In this document: piece by piece, positions 1-11,532 of the stretch
Position numbering within the stretch: the stretch's first letter is position 1
How the letters are laid out: each line of letters begins with the position of its first letter
DNA from: Pseudidiomarina piscicola
GTDB taxonomy: Bacteria > Pseudomonadota > Gammaproteobacteria > Enterobacterales > Alteromonadaceae
Assembly: GCF_902806985.1 (NCBI RefSeq)
Contig: NZ_CADCXY010000007.1
Span: 1-64,000 of the forward strand
Length of the DNA: 64,000 nt
Reading direction: 5' to 3'
Made by a program: the position numbers and the translations under genes
The notes under the pieces: model-generated
Databases searched by the model: none
What the model was told of the DNA's origin: nothing
The model's input: the letters and a program-made list of their open reading frames with translations, nothing else

Positions 1-90
1 CTTCGTTATACGAAAGAATACTCGCATCCGTAGATGCTTTCTCTGCCTGAATCCGGTAAGTGCCCACACAGTTTGCTTGGCTTGGTATAT
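1..90 (-). other. rRNA operon leader (5' transcribed spacer)
   Basis: This stretch lies downstream, on the minus strand, of two strong promoters and a boxA antitermination site, which is the arrangement found in front of 16S rRNA genes. The 16S gene itself would lie beyond the left edge. No protein gene is visible here. The assignment rests on the promoters and boxA, not on any rRNA sequence in the window. Confidence 0.75.
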
Positions 91-102
91 TGTTAAAGAG
101 CA
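91..102 (-). promoter_or_regulatory. boxA antitermination element of an rrn operon
   Basis: On the minus strand this reads TGCTCTTTAACA, the canonical gammaproteobacterial rrn boxA. In the transcript it binds NusB/S10 and helps RNA polymerase pass through the untranslated rRNA genes. It sits about 30 bases downstream of the proximal promoter, as expected for an rrn leader. Confidence 0.88.
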
Positions 103-128
103 TTCGCTTCTCTTGAAGCGGGAAGCGT

Positions 129-156
129 ATTCTACGCTATCCGGTGCCAGCGTCAA
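129..156 (-). promoter_or_regulatory. rrn P2-like sigma-70 promoter
   Basis: On the minus strand TTGACG (151-156) and TAGAAT (129-134) are separated by 16 bases, followed by a GC-rich stretch. It is the promoter proximal to boxA and matches the position of P2 in enterobacterial rrn operons. Confidence 0.78.
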
Positions 157-241
157 GATCCTTTTCGATCTTTTTTTTGCAAGCGCATCGCGCTGCTGGC
201 TACTGTCGCTGCGGCCTAAGCCTCGGTGACAACGGCGGCGA

Positions 242-269
242 ATTATAAGGATCATGGCCGCCGGTGCAA
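242..269 (-). promoter_or_regulatory. rrn P1-like sigma-70 promoter
   Basis: On the minus strand TTGCAC (264-269) and a perfect TATAAT (242-247) are 16 bases apart, followed by a GC-rich discriminator of the kind seen in promoters under stringent (ppGpp/DksA) control. It lies about 113 bases upstream of the P2-like promoter, so the pair looks like the tandem P1-P2 of an rRNA operon. Confidence 0.78.
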
Positions 270-305
270 GATCTTTTTACGAAAAAAGTTCTGACTGCTT
301 AGTTT

Positions 306-1139
306 TTAAACGCTCTTGCTCGAATCATCGTCAGAACGTTTGTTTTCTGTACTCGTTTCTGGCTTTTTAAGCTCTTCGTCGGCTTCACAATCATCGTCGT
401 CGCCAACCACGTGTTTTAGTTTCAACTGTTTCACTGAGCGAATCGTGGTGATAGGTCCAGAAAGTGCATAAAGAAAGAAAATACTAAACAACACCAGTGA
501 AGGCTCAGTTGCTACCACTACAAAAGCGAGTACCACGGCCAAAATCACCACGAACGGTACGCGACCACGCCAATCGACATCTTTAAACGAGTGATAGCGA
601 AAGTTACTTACCATCAATAGACCGGCACAAATGGTGATCACCGCTGCAAGATAGCTTATCGAGTTTGGATCGATCTCGTATTTACTGCCGACCCAAACTA
701 GGCCTGCAACAATTGCAGCTGCACTTGGAATCGCTAAGCCTTGGAAGAAACGAGAATCGCTGGAACCTAGGTTGGTATTGAAACGTGCTAACCGCAACGC
801 ACCACCTGCGACAAAGATAAAGGCTGCTAACCAACCAAACTTGCCGAGCTCTGATAAGCCCCAGTTATACATCACCAATGCCGGCGCCATACCAAAGGAC
901 ACGATGTCAGCCATGCTGTCATACTCAGCGCCAAAGTCGCTTTGCGTATTTGTCATTCTTGCGACGCGGCCATCGAGCCCATCAAAAACCATCGCAATAA
1001 AAATGGCGACCGCTGCCGACTCAAACTGATTGTTCATGGATGCCACGATGGCAAAGAACCCCGAAAACAAGCCTGCTGTCGTCAAAAGATTTGGCAACAA
1101 AAAGACTCCGCGATTCTTGGTCGGTGAATTGTTTGGCAT
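306..1139 (-). CDS. pssA: CDP-diacylglycerol-serine O-phosphatidyltransferase
   Basis: Makes phosphatidylserine from CDP-diacylglycerol and serine in the inner membrane, the first step to phosphatidylethanolamine. The CDP-alcohol phosphotransferase signature is complete: D56-G57-x2-A60-R61-x8-G70-x3-D74-x3-D78. Several hydrophobic segments follow up to about residue 235, then a soluble, strongly acidic tail containing GDDDD. At 277 residues it is longer than the compact Bacillus type and typical of the multi-pass PssA of marine gammaproteobacteria. It stands alone between the rrn promoters and clpB. The ATG is preceded by an AGGAT-like ribosome site. The assignment to PssA rather than another CDP-alcohol transferase follows overall similarity. 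Confidence 0.93.
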   Translation of the reverse strand: MPNNSPTKNRGVFLLPNLLTTAGLFSGFFAIVASMNNQFESAAVAIFIAMVFDGLDGRVARMTNTQSDFGAEYDSMADIVSFGMAPALVMYNWGLSELGKFGWLAAFIFVAGGALRLARFNTNLGSSDSRFFQGLAIPSAAAIVAGLVWVGSKYEIDPNSISYLAAVITICAGLLMVSNFRYHSFKDVDWRGRVPFVVILAVVLAFVVVATEPSLVLFSIFFLYALSGPITTIRSVKQLKLKHVVGDDDDCEADEELKKPETSTENKRSDDDSSKSV

Positions 1140-1214
1140 AGGATTATCCTAGTTACTAGTATCGTATGCTGTGCAGGATAGCACAGCATACGAGTTCCAA
1201 TAAATAGCGAACGA

Positions 1215-3788
1215 CTATTGCGCGATGGTCAGCTCTTGATTTTGATAATCAACTTTTATCAACTGTCCCGGTATCAATTCACCCGCCAACAGTTGTTGCG
1301 CCAACGGATTTTCAAGCTCTTGCTGAATCGCACGCTTGAGTGGACGAGCCCCGAACACTGGGTCAAACCCAGCCGCCGCAAGATGATCTAAAGCAGCATC
1401 ACTGAGCTCAATCGAATAGTCACGCTCAGCTAAGCGTTGATAAAGCCGTTGCAACTGAATTTCGGCAATTGCGCGAATCTCAGTTTTCGCCAATGGATGA
1501 AAGACCACGGTTTCGTCGACTCGGTTTAAGAACTCAGGACGAAAATGATGCTGTAGTATGTCCATAACGCCCGCTTTCATTTCGTCGTAGCTCTGTTCAT
1601 GCGCTTTTTCTTGAATAATATCGGAGCCGAGGTTCGAGGTCATAATAATCACCGTATTACGAAAATCGACCGTACGCCCCTGACCATCTGTTAACCGACC
1701 ATCATCAAGCACCTGCAAAAGAATGTTAAATACGTCTGGGTGTGCTTTCTCTACCTCATCTAGTAACACCACAGAATAAGGTCGACGGCGCACAGCTTCA
1801 GTTAAGTAACCACCTTCTTCATAGCCTACGTAGCCAGGAGGGGCGCCGACCAAACGGGCAACCGAGTGTTTTTCCATAAACTCAGACATATCAATACGAA
1901 CCATGGCATCGTCGGTATCAAACAAGAAACTAGCCAACGATTTACATAGCTCGGTTTTACCTACTCCCGTTGGGCCTAAGAACAAGAACGAGCCGATGGG
2001 CCGTTGCGGATCTGCAAGACCTGCGCGCGAACGACGTATCGCATTAGCTACCGATGTTACGGCCTCATTTTGTCCCACCACACGTTGATGCAACTGAGAT
2101 TCCATCTTCAACAATTTATCACGCTCACCTTCAAGCATTTTACTTACTGGAATGCCGGTCCAGCGCGAAAGAACATCTGCAATTTGCTCGTCCGTGACCT
2201 TATTCTTCAATAGTGTCATGGTTTGATCTTCGGCTTCAATTGCGGTTTCCAGTTGCCGCTCAAGCTCCGGAATTTTTCCGTACTGTAATTCGGACATGCG
2301 ATTTAAATCGCTGGCACGACGCGCAATATCAAGATCTGTCTTGGCCTGCTCCAGTTGCGCTTTAATATTTTGCGCACCTTGTACTGCAGTTTTTTCCGAC
2401 AGCCAGACTTCTTCTAGCTCAGCATATTTACGTTGCTGATCTTCTAACTCCGACTCAAGGCTCGCCAAGCGCTTTCTACTCGCATCGTCGTCTTCTTTTT
2501 GCAGCGCTTTTTGTTCCAGTTGCAGCTGAATGATACGACGTTCAAGTCGATCTAAGTCTTCTGGCTTAGAGTCGATTTGTATACGGATGCTCGATGCCGC
2601 TTCATCAATAAGGTCAATGGCTTTATCCGGCAGCTGTCGCTCGGTGATGTAACGATGGGACAGCGACGCAGCTGCCACAATCGCAGGGTCAGTAATCTGT
2701 ACCGAGTGGTGAACTTCATAGCGCTCTTTCAAACCGCGCAAAATAGCGATGGTGTCTTCAACCGACGGTTCTTCGACCAAAACCTTCTGGAATCGGCGCT
2801 CTAGAGCAGCGTCTTTTTCAATGTATTGACGATATTCGTCGAGAGTTGTCGCGCCAACACAGTGTAGCTCGCCACGAGCAAGTGCTGGTTTTAGCATATT
2901 GCCTGCATCCATAGCGCCATCGGCTTTACCGGCACCGACCATGGTATGCAACTCATCGATAAAGAGAATAATGCGCCCTTCCTCTTTACTTAGCTCATTG
3001 AGCACCGCTTTAAGGCGTTCTTCAAATTCTCCGCGATATTTAGCCCCTGCGAGCAGCGCTCCTAGGTCTAATGACAACACTCGCTTGTGCTTGATGCCTT
3101 CAGGCACTTCACCGTTGACGATGCGTAATGCTAGCCCCTCAACGATGGCGGTTTTACCCACCCCGGGTTCACCAATAAGTACCGGGTTATTTTTGGTGCG
3201 ACGTTGGAGAACTTGAATCGTGCGGCGTATTTCATCATCGCGGCCGATGACTGGGTCGAGTTTTCCCTGCTCTGCTCGCTCCGTAAGGTCTATGGTGTAT
3301 TTATCCAGTGCTTGGCGCTGATCTTCAGCGTTCTGGTCAGCGACACTCTCGCCACCACGCACTTTCTCAATCGCTTGCTCGACTTTGTCACGAGTTACTT
3401 TTAAGCGTTTCAAGATCGCACCCAGCTGACCTTTGTCTTCAGTCGCAGCTAACACAAAAAGCTCGGAAGAAATAAACTGGTCGTTGCGCTTTTGTGCGAA
3501 CTTATCACACAAGTTGAGTAGCGTACCCGTTGCCGCAGAGGCTTGAACATCACCGCCAGTACCTTCCACTTGGGGCAAGTTATCGATGGCCTGACTTAAC
3601 TCAGCACGCAACTGCGTGGCATCAACCTGAAGATAGGTCAGCAACGGCCTTAGGGTTCCACCGTCTTGGTTAAGTAGCGCCTGCATCACGTGCAAGGGCT
3701 CTATGAATTGATGATCGCGACCTAATGCTAATGATTGCGCATCGGCAATAGCTAATTGAAACTTATTCGTTAATTTGTCAAATCGCAT
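1215..3788 (-). CDS. clpB: ATP-dependent chaperone ClpB (disaggregase)
   Basis: A hexameric AAA+ disaggregase that pulls polypeptides out of aggregates together with DnaK. At 857 residues it has the family length. The domains are in order: a Clp N domain (1-145), AAA-1 with Walker A GEPGVGKT near residue 205, a long coiled-coil middle domain (about 410-520) that distinguishes ClpB from ClpA/ClpC, AAA-2 with Walker A GPTGVGKT near 605, and a C-terminal D2-small domain. It is downstream of pgeF and rluD but separated by about 80 bases holding its own heat-shock-type promoter, so it is probably transcribed mainly alone. Confidence 0.97.
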   Translation of the reverse strand: MRFDKLTNKFQLAIADAQSLALGRDHQFIEPLHVMQALLNQDGGTLRPLLTYLQVDATQLRAELSQAIDNLPQVEGTGGDVQASAATGTLLNLCDKFAQKRNDQFISSELFVLAATEDKGQLGAILKRLKVTRDKVEQAIEKVRGGESVADQNAEDQRQALDKYTIDLTERAEQGKLDPVIGRDDEIRRTIQVLQRRTKNNPVLIGEPGVGKTAIVEGLALRIVNGEVPEGIKHKRVLSLDLGALLAGAKYRGEFEERLKAVLNELSKEEGRIILFIDELHTMVGAGKADGAMDAGNMLKPALARGELHCVGATTLDEYRQYIEKDAALERRFQKVLVEEPSVEDTIAILRGLKERYEVHHSVQITDPAIVAAASLSHRYITERQLPDKAIDLIDEAASSIRIQIDSKPEDLDRLERRIIQLQLEQKALQKEDDDASRKRLASLESELEDQQRKYAELEEVWLSEKTAVQGAQNIKAQLEQAKTDLDIARRASDLNRMSELQYGKIPELERQLETAIEAEDQTMTLLKNKVTDEQIADVLSRWTGIPVSKMLEGERDKLLKMESQLHQRVVGQNEAVTSVANAIRRSRAGLADPQRPIGSFLFLGPTGVGKTELCKSLASFLFDTDDAMVRIDMSEFMEKHSVARLVGAPPGYVGYEEGGYLTEAVRRRPYSVVLLDEVEKAHPDVFNILLQVLDDGRLTDGQGRTVDFRNTVIIMTSNLGSDIIQEKAHEQSYDEMKAGVMDILQHHFRPEFLNRVDETVVFHPLAKTEIRAIAEIQLQRLYQRLAERDYSIELSDAALDHLAAAGFDPVFGARPLKRAIQQELENPLAQQLLAGELIPGQLIKVDYQNQELTIAQ

Positions 3789-3829
3789 GGCAACTGTACC
3801 TCATAAACAACGACTATATCCTGATAGTC

Positions 3830-3858
3830 TATGTGGGTATTTATTGCGCGATTTCAAG
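3830..3858 (-). promoter_or_regulatory. sigma-32 (heat shock) promoter of clpB
   Basis: On the minus strand CCCTTGAAA is followed, 14 bases after the TTGAAA block, by CCCACATA. This fits the sigma-32 consensus (CTTGAAA, 11-16 bases, CCCCATNT) with one or two deviations in the -10. It lies about 40 bases upstream of the clpB ATG, where heat-shock control of this gene is expected. Confidence 0.72.
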
Positions 3859-3869
3859 GGGCAGGTAAA

Positions 3870-4577
3870 TTAATTTTTCCAAATTAATGAAGCAAAGCGT
3901 CCGCACGTTGGATCTTGACGATAAGAGAAGAAACGCTCGTCACTAAAGGTACAAATGGCACTTTGCGTGACATTTTGTATACCCAGCTTTTGCAGAACTC
4001 GCTCGGCCAGTAACGGCAAATCAGCGAGCCACTTACCTTTGATATGGGGCTTAAAACTCTGAGAATCAACCACCCCGAGACCCTCGAAGGCGTGATAAAC
4101 ATCGCCACCGACCTCAAAATGTTTAGGCCCAATCGCAGGGCCAATAAAGGCACGGAATTGGTTCGCCGGCAAGGGCAACTGGGTTAAGGTTTCGGCGACA
4201 ATGCCTTGGGCAAGACCTCGCCATCCAGCATGAATCGCGGCAACCACGTCGCCACAGTCACTACAAAGTAAAATCGGTAAGCAATCGGCAGTAAGCACCG
4301 CACAAACCGTTTGTGGTTGTGCACTCCAAATGGCATCGGCGGGCTCATCAAGTTTGGCCTGCTGCGCCTCAATCACTTTGGTACTGTGATACTGAGCAAG
4401 CCATTTCGGTGGCTGTGGCAAGGCTAATTCTTGTGCCAGTTGCGTGCGGTTTGACGCAACTAGAATGGGGTTATCATTCACGTGAGTTGCTAGGTTTCCA
4501 GGCTCGCTAACTGTTGTTATTCGAGCCTGGACGCCTTGCGGCAGTTGCCATTTGGGGCACCAGCCATAGTCGACCAA
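3870..4577 (-). CDS. pgeF: Peptidoglycan editing factor / laccase-domain protein (YfiH family)
   Basis: Belongs to the YfiH/PgeF family (multicopper polyphenol oxidase fold), linked to peptidoglycan precursor quality control and to purine nucleoside phosphorylase-like activity in homologues. The metal-site motifs are present: the Cys of LTADCLPILL, the His of AIHAGWRG, and the GPAIGPKHFEVGG segment. An ATG at 4661 is in frame but would overlap rluD by more than 80 bases. Alignment with E. coli YfiH, which begins shortly before the equivalent of YGWCPKWQLPQGV, favours the TTG at 4577, just past the rluD stop. That gives 235 residues, close to the usual 240, and suggests translational coupling. 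Confidence 0.85.
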   Translation of the reverse strand: MVDYGWCPKWQLPQGVQARITTVSEPGNLATHVNDNPILVASNRTQLAQELALPQPPKWLAQYHSTKVIEAQQAKLDEPADAIWSAQPQTVCAVLTADCLPILLCSDCGDVVAAIHAGWRGLAQGIVAETLTQLPLPANQFRAFIGPAIGPKHFEVGGDVYHAFEGLGVVDSQSFKPHIKGKWLADLPLLAERVLQKLGIQNVTQSAICTFSDERFFSYRQDPTCGRFASLIWKN

Positions 4578-4578
4578 A

Positions 4579-5553
4579 TTAATCTTGCTCGTTCGAATGA
4601 GCAGCGCGATCAGCTCGCAATAACGCCACCAATTTAACAAAGTCTTTCGGCGTCGGCGCATCCCAGCTCAGCCATTCATCGGTGAGCGGATGGTGCAGCG
4701 AAAGTCGTGCTGCATGAAGCGCTTGGCGACGGAACCCTCGCAAATAATCAAGTAATTCTTGACTGGCGTTCTGCGGCGGACGCGGACGCCCACCGTACGT
4801 TAAGTCACCAACTAACGGATGGCGAAGATGCGCCATGTGCACACGGATCTGGTGGGTACGCCCAGTTTCAAGACGAAGCCTTAAATGCGTATGATTACGG
4901 AAACGTTCAGCAACGCGATAATGGGTTACGGCAGGTTTGCCCATAGCAACCACCGCCATATGCGTACGCTTGGTTGGATGCCGACCGATGGGTTCATCAA
5001 TGTGCCCCCCCGCGGTCATAGGCCCATTACAGACGGCCTCATACTCGCGAGTAATTTTTCGCTCTTGCATCGCTGCAACTAGATGGGTTTGTGCTGGGAT
5101 CGTTTTCGCCACCACCATCAAGCCGGTGGTGTCTTTATCGAGCCGGTGAATAATACCCGCGCGAGGCACCTGGTCGATTGCGGGAAAATGGTGAAGCAAT
5201 GCATTTAGCAAAGTTCCGTCGGGGGTGCCCGCGCCTGGATGAACCACCAGCCCTGCCGGTTTATTGATGACTAAAATATCATCATCTTCGTAAACAACAT
5301 CAAGCGGCATTGGCTGTGCTTCGAAGCGTTGCTCCTCGGCGATCTCGGCATTGACCTCGACTTCCATGCCAGTTAAAACTTTCTCGCGCGGCTTATCGAC
5401 TGAGTTACCGTCAATCGATACATACCCTTCGGTTATCCACGTTTTTAATCTTGATCGTGAATAGTCGGGGAACAACTCAGCGAGAGCTTGGTCCAAGCGT
5501 TTGCCATTGCAAGAAGCAGGGACCGTTTCAGTTAATTGAATATGTTCACTCAT
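4579..5553 (-). CDS. rluD: 23S rRNA pseudouridine(1911/1915/1917) synthase
   Basis: Isomerises three uridines of helix 69 in 23S rRNA late in 50S assembly. From the ATG at 5553 it has 324 residues, against 326 in E. coli. An S4 RNA-binding domain covers about the first 65 residues (KRLDQALAELFPDYSRSR), followed by the RluA-type catalytic domain with the HRLDKDTTGLMV motif, whose Asp is the nucleophile. An in-frame ATG at 5610 would add 19 residues that do not resemble the family, so the inner start is preferred. It shares its upstream region with the divergent bamD, the usual gammaproteobacterial rluD/bamD arrangement. Confidence 0.95.
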   Translation of the reverse strand: MSEHIQLTETVPASCNGKRLDQALAELFPDYSRSRLKTWITEGYVSIDGNSVDKPREKVLTGMEVEVNAEIAEEQRFEAQPMPLDVVYEDDDILVINKPAGLVVHPGAGTPDGTLLNALLHHFPAIDQVPRAGIIHRLDKDTTGLMVVAKTIPAQTHLVAAMQERKITREYEAVCNGPMTAGGHIDEPIGRHPTKRTHMAVVAMGKPAVTHYRVAERFRNHTHLRLRLETGRTHQIRVHMAHLRHPLVGDLTYGGRPRPPQNASQELLDYLRGFRRQALHAARLSLHHPLTDEWLSWDAPTPKDFVKLVALLRADRAAHSNEQD

Positions 5554-5683
5554 AAAATAAATAATGGACCTGTGAAAGCAGCTTAGCCTGCGATAGAATG
5601 CAAGCAACATCGAAGTGGTTAGTGTACCTGTTTGGGACGCTATGCACCAAAAATTAAATTAACAGAGATTAGAACAGCAACTT

Positions 5684-6439
5684 ATGAAACTGCGTATTAG
5701 CCTGCTTTTAGCTTTATCCGTCATGCTCGCAGCATGTTCCAGCTCGCCTGACGATGAAGCCATTGACTCGAAAGTTTTAAACAATGCTGATGCCCTGTAT
5801 CAGCGTGCTCAAACCAATATTGCTGCGGGTAACTTTAATACTGCACAAGAAATTCTGCAGCAACATGCCACACGCTATCCTTTTGGTCCGTACGCACACC
5901 AAGTTCAAATGGACAGAATTTATGTCTATTACAAACTCGGTAACATCGATAAAGCGTTAGCTGAAATCGACCGCTTCTTGCAGTTGAATCCAAATCATCC
6001 AAATCTTGATTACGTAATGTATATGCGCGGTTTGGTGAACCATCGTGCCGATGCCAATCTCATTCAAGATTTAGTTGGTATTGACCGTTCTGACCGCGAC
6101 CCAAGTAAAGCTGAAGAAGCCTTTAACGACTTTGCTCGTTTGCTGCAACAGTTTCCTGAGTCTACCTACGCAGCTGATGCGAAACAGCGAATGATTGCAA
6201 TCAAGAGTCGCTTAGCAAGCTATGAGCTGGCTGTTGCGCGCTATTACTTGAAACGTGAAGCGTGGTTGGCAGCAGCGAACCGCGGCAAGTACGTGTTGGA
6301 AAATTATCCAAATGTTGCAGAAACCGAAGCAGCGCTTGCGATAATGATGCAAGCCTATGGCAAACTTGGTTTAGATGAGTTGCGTAACGATGCGCAAGCG
6401 ACGTTAAAAGCGAACTTTCCAAACAGCGATTACTTGTAA
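5684..6439 (+). CDS. bamD: Outer membrane assembly lipoprotein BamD
   Basis: An essential lipoprotein of the BAM complex that inserts beta-barrel proteins into the outer membrane. A lipoprotein signal peptide ends in the lipobox LAAC with Cys18 as the acylated residue. The rest consists of TPR-like helical repeats, beginning with ADALYQRAQTNIAAGNFNTA. Its 251 residues equal the family length. It is divergent from rluD and followed immediately by a strong hairpin that overlaps the end of glnB. Confidence 0.96.
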   Translation: MKLRISLLLALSVMLAACSSSPDDEAIDSKVLNNADALYQRAQTNIAAGNFNTAQEILQQHATRYPFGPYAHQVQMDRIYVYYKLGNIDKALAEIDRFLQLNPNHPNLDYVMYMRGLVNHRADANLIQDLVGIDRSDRDPSKAEEAFNDFARLLQQFPESTYAADAKQRMIAIKSRLASYELAVARYYLKREAWLAAANRGKYVLENYPNVAETEAALAIMMQAYGKLGLDELRNDAQATLKANFPNSDYL

Positions 6440-6451
6440 GACGCTGTTAGC

Positions 6452-8464
<2,013 letters not shown>

Positions 8465-8538
8465 AGGGCGTCTGTACCTCTGCGCTTTACTGAGCTGCGC
8501 ATAATATAGCAGCCGCTAGCCCTGAGCAAATTAAGAGC

Positions 8539-9057
8539 TTAAATCGTACCTAAAATAAATTGGCTGTTGCCACTGTTTAACACGACATCGCCAGCTTCGG
8601 TTTCAATGGCTATCTGCTCCACCCATTGGTAGTAAACATTGCGGTGTACTTTGGCACGTAGGCCCTGCTCTAGCTGAACGTAAGGCACGCCATCATTTAT
8701 TACTAACGGATAGTCATTCGACAGTGGGTATTGATTACCGATATTCGTCGTTACTTGAATCACCGCAGGTTCAACCGTTGTCACCGCCGCCCACTCGGTA
8801 ATTATAAAAGGCGCATCGGCAACTGATATTTTGACCTTTTCGGCCGGCGTCACTAAAAAGTAATCGTCGTTTTCGACAACCAATACGGAAGAAAAGAGTT
8901 TAACCAACTGCTTACGCTTGATGCGCGAATTCTGATAAAACCACTCACCATTGGCATCGATATGAATTGGAATCTCGCCGCAATAGGGAGGGTTCCATTG
9001 ATCGGTGGGAGCATGGTTGCGCAGTTCTAACGACTTTAGAAGCTGCTGTAATTGCAT
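8539..9057 (-). CDS. DUF1285 family protein
   Basis: A 172-residue soluble protein of the DUF1285 family, recognised from the opening PPYCGEIPIHIDANGEWFYQ and the beta-rich body. The family is widespread in proteobacteria and has no firmly assigned biochemical function. No signal peptide or membrane segment is seen. Its ATG is one base after the stop of the upstream response-regulator gene, so the two are very likely co-transcribed, which is an unusual partnership. Confidence 0.82.
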   Translation of the reverse strand: MQLQQLLKSLELRNHAPTDQWNPPYCGEIPIHIDANGEWFYQNSRIKRKQLVKLFSSVLVVENDDYFLVTPAEKVKISVADAPFIITEWAAVTTVEPAVIQVTTNIGNQYPLSNDYPLVINDGVPYVQLEQGLRAKVHRNVYYQWVEQIAIETEAGDVVLNSGNSQFILGTI

Positions 9058-9058
9058 A

Positions 9059-9682
9059 TCAACTCACTAAACGTTTCTGTCTTAATAAATACCAAAGCGT
9101 TGCTTCGGTCCGATTCGATACTTTTATTGCTTTAAAGATAGCAGATAAATGAACTCGGATCGTCCCTTCAGTGATACCTAAGATAGTCGCAATTTCTTTA
9201 TTCGACAGACCTTGTGCGAGCAGTTGCATTATTTCAAGTTGGCGGGGGGAGAGAAAGCTTTCGGCTTGAGTGTTATGAGGTAGTTCATTCATTTTTGATT
9301 CGTCAGGCAAATACCGATCGTTTTCAAGTAATGCGCGTATTGCCATTTTAGCGTCTTCGGCACTGGCGTTTTTCGGTAAGTAGCTGCGAATACCAGATGC
9401 AAGTGCTTGGCGAATTTCAGACATTGGCCTCGACCAACAATAAAGAACAATATGTGCGATGGGTGCGTACTTCTTAATTATTGCGAGGGATGGTCGAATT
9501 TCTGCGTCTGGCAAGTCCATATCAATAAAAATTAAATTATACTGATCGCTATGTTTCAGATAATCAATTGCCAGCTCAAAGGTTGCAGCCTCGAAGATCG
9601 AAACGTCAGTGGTATAACTCGTGCATAGGTGAATGAGCCCCGCGCGAGTGAAAAACTGTGAGTCTATAATAAGGATCTTCAT
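9059..9682 (-). CDS. LuxR/NarL-family response regulator
   Basis: A two-component regulator of 207 residues: receiver domain (1-120) and LuxR-type helix-turn-helix (about 143-200, LSPRQLEIMQLLAQGLSNKEIA). The phosphoacceptor is Asp54 and the conserved Lys is K104. Two receiver features are unusual. The acidic pair near residue 7 is reduced to one Asp (IIDSQF), and the usual Ser/Thr after beta-4 appears replaced in IVLYCW. Phosphorylation-dependent switching may therefore be atypical. No histidine kinase is adjacent. It is cotranscribed with the DUF1285 gene. Confidence 0.88.
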   Translation of the reverse strand: MKILIIDSQFFTRAGLIHLCTSYTTDVSIFEAATFELAIDYLKHSDQYNLIFIDMDLPDAEIRPSLAIIKKYAPIAHIVLYCWSRPMSEIRQALASGIRSYLPKNASAEDAKMAIRALLENDRYLPDESKMNELPHNTQAESFLSPRQLEIMQLLAQGLSNKEIATILGITEGTIRVHLSAIFKAIKVSNRTEATLWYLLRQKRLVS

Positions 9683-9856
9683 AGCAGCCCTGAGATTAGA
9701 TCAGTTTCCAACGATTATACTTTCACTACGACAATTGGTTAGGTAGTGTACACACTTGATAAATTCATTAAAGCAAAACTGTTACCTAATTGTAAGTATT
9801 ATTTCATTAAATATAAACGTTACGTATAGCGTAGCTCAAAAAGTAGAGAGAGCCTC

Positions 9857-11530
9857 ATGCGACTTGTTTCTTCATTGTTACCTTTAGTTTTACTCGTGAT
9901 TTCGTTTGCTAGCAATGCGCAAACCGTTCTTTACCATAATTTTAGCGGCTATACCCTTACCGGAGAGCCAGGCGAGGAAGCGCTCTTCAAACAGTTTGAC
10001 GCGATGCTGATTCGTGACGGAAAGGTCGCCGCTGTGGGCAGCCTTGAGACTTTAACGACACAGCTAAACCAAGTCCCCGACCGCAAAATAGATCTAAAAG
10101 GCAAAACAGTTTTGCCTGGCATCATAGATGCGCACGGCCACATGCTTGGTTTAGGTGAGAATTTAATGCAAGTCGATTTGCGTACCGCCAGCAGCGAGCA
10201 AGATGCCGTCGCACGGGTTGCCGAATTTGCCGCTGAGCATACCGAGCAATGGGTAATTGGTCGCGGTTGGAATCAAGAAAACTGGACCAGCCGTGATTTC
10301 CCGTCAGCGCAAAGCCTCGACGAATTTATGGTTGAGCGCCCGGTGTGGCTAACCCGTGTCGACGGTCATGCCGGTTGGGCTAACAGCAAGGCCCTAGAGC
10401 TTGCCGGTATCACAGCAGAAACCGTTAGCCCGGAAGGGGGCGAAATTATTCGCGATAGCAGCGGTCAACCGACGGGCGTACTGGTCGATAACGCCATGGC
10501 GTTGGTTGAAAGTCAGCTACCGAAGAAAACCGCTGAATACTATCGCAAAGCGCTAACCGCAGCGTTTGACCATCTGGTTTCTGAAGGCATTACTGGCGTA
10601 CACGATGCAGGTATTAGTGCGACCAACCTCGAGGTTTATCAACAGCTCTCTGCTGAAGGTAAAATGCCTGTGCGGGTTTACGCGATGCTAAGTGCCTCAG
10701 AGCCAAAGTTACCTGAACTCTTAGCCGCAGGCCCTATTACGACCGCCGACGATAGCCTCACCGTTCGCAGTGTAAAAATTTATACCGATGGCGCCCTTGG
10801 TAGCCGCGGTGCAGCCCTGCTTGAACCCTATAGCGATGCCGCCAACACCCGTGGCTTGCTGGTGACTCAGCCTGATGCAATTGAGGACTTGTTCAATCTG
10901 GTGATTCCTTACGGTTTCCAAATCAACATCCATGCCATCGGTGATCGTGCAAATCGTATCGCCTTGAATACATTCGCTGAAGCGTTTGGCACCATTGGTG
11001 GACGTAACCTGCGCCACCGCATCGAACACTCTCAAGTTGTTCACCCGAATGATATTCCGCGTTTTAAAGAGCTAGATATCATTGCCTCAATGCAACCAAC
11101 CCATGCCACTTCAGACAAAAACATGGCTGAAGATCGTCTCGGCAAAGAACGTATGGCCGGCGCCTATGCATGGCAAACTTTCCTCGAGCAAGGCACCATT
11201 GTGGCTGCAGGTTCCGACTTCCCCGTTGAGCTTTCAAACCCATTTTTCGGTGTTCACGCAGCTGTGACCCGCCAAGATAGAGCTAATAACCCGCAGGGCG
11301 GTTGGTATGCGCATGAGGCCATGACGTTAAAACAAGCATTGCGCGCCTTTACCTTAGATGCTGCCTATGCAGCAGGTCAGGAGCGCGAGTTAGGCAGCTT
11401 AGAACCTGGCAAATGGGCCGATTTTATTGTGCTAGATCAAGACCCCTACAAGGTGTCTAACGCTAAACTATGGCAAGCAAATGTACTGGCGACCTACGTT
11501 GCCGGTGAAGCCGTATATACTCAGGAGTAG
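9857..11530 (+). CDS. Exported amidohydrolase (YtcJ/NfdA-like)
   Basis: A 557-residue metal-dependent hydrolase of the amidohydrolase_3 group, to which YtcJ and the N-substituted formamide deformylase belong. A signal peptide of about 21 residues ends near SNA, so it is probably periplasmic. Metal-site motifs are H93-x-H95 in PGIIDAHGHM, the KIYTDGALGSRGA segment, INIHAIGDRAN, RHRIEHSQ and the C-terminal AAGSDFPVE. The substrate cannot be predicted. pdxH follows after 2 bases, so they are probably one transcript, although no functional link is evident. Confidence 0.88.
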   Translation: MRLVSSLLPLVLLVISFASNAQTVLYHNFSGYTLTGEPGEEALFKQFDAMLIRDGKVAAVGSLETLTTQLNQVPDRKIDLKGKTVLPGIIDAHGHMLGLGENLMQVDLRTASSEQDAVARVAEFAAEHTEQWVIGRGWNQENWTSRDFPSAQSLDEFMVERPVWLTRVDGHAGWANSKALELAGITAETVSPEGGEIIRDSSGQPTGVLVDNAMALVESQLPKKTAEYYRKALTAAFDHLVSEGITGVHDAGISATNLEVYQQLSAEGKMPVRVYAMLSASEPKLPELLAAGPITTADDSLTVRSVKIYTDGALGSRGAALLEPYSDAANTRGLLVTQPDAIEDLFNLVIPYGFQINIHAIGDRANRIALNTFAEAFGTIGGRNLRHRIEHSQVVHPNDIPRFKELDIIASMQPTHATSDKNMAEDRLGKERMAGAYAWQTFLEQGTIVAAGSDFPVELSNPFFGVHAAVTRQDRANNPQGGWYAHEAMTLKQALRAFTLDAAYAAGQERELGSLEPGKWADFIVLDQDPYKVSNAKLWQANVLATYVAGEAVYTQE

Positions 11531-11532
11531 CC

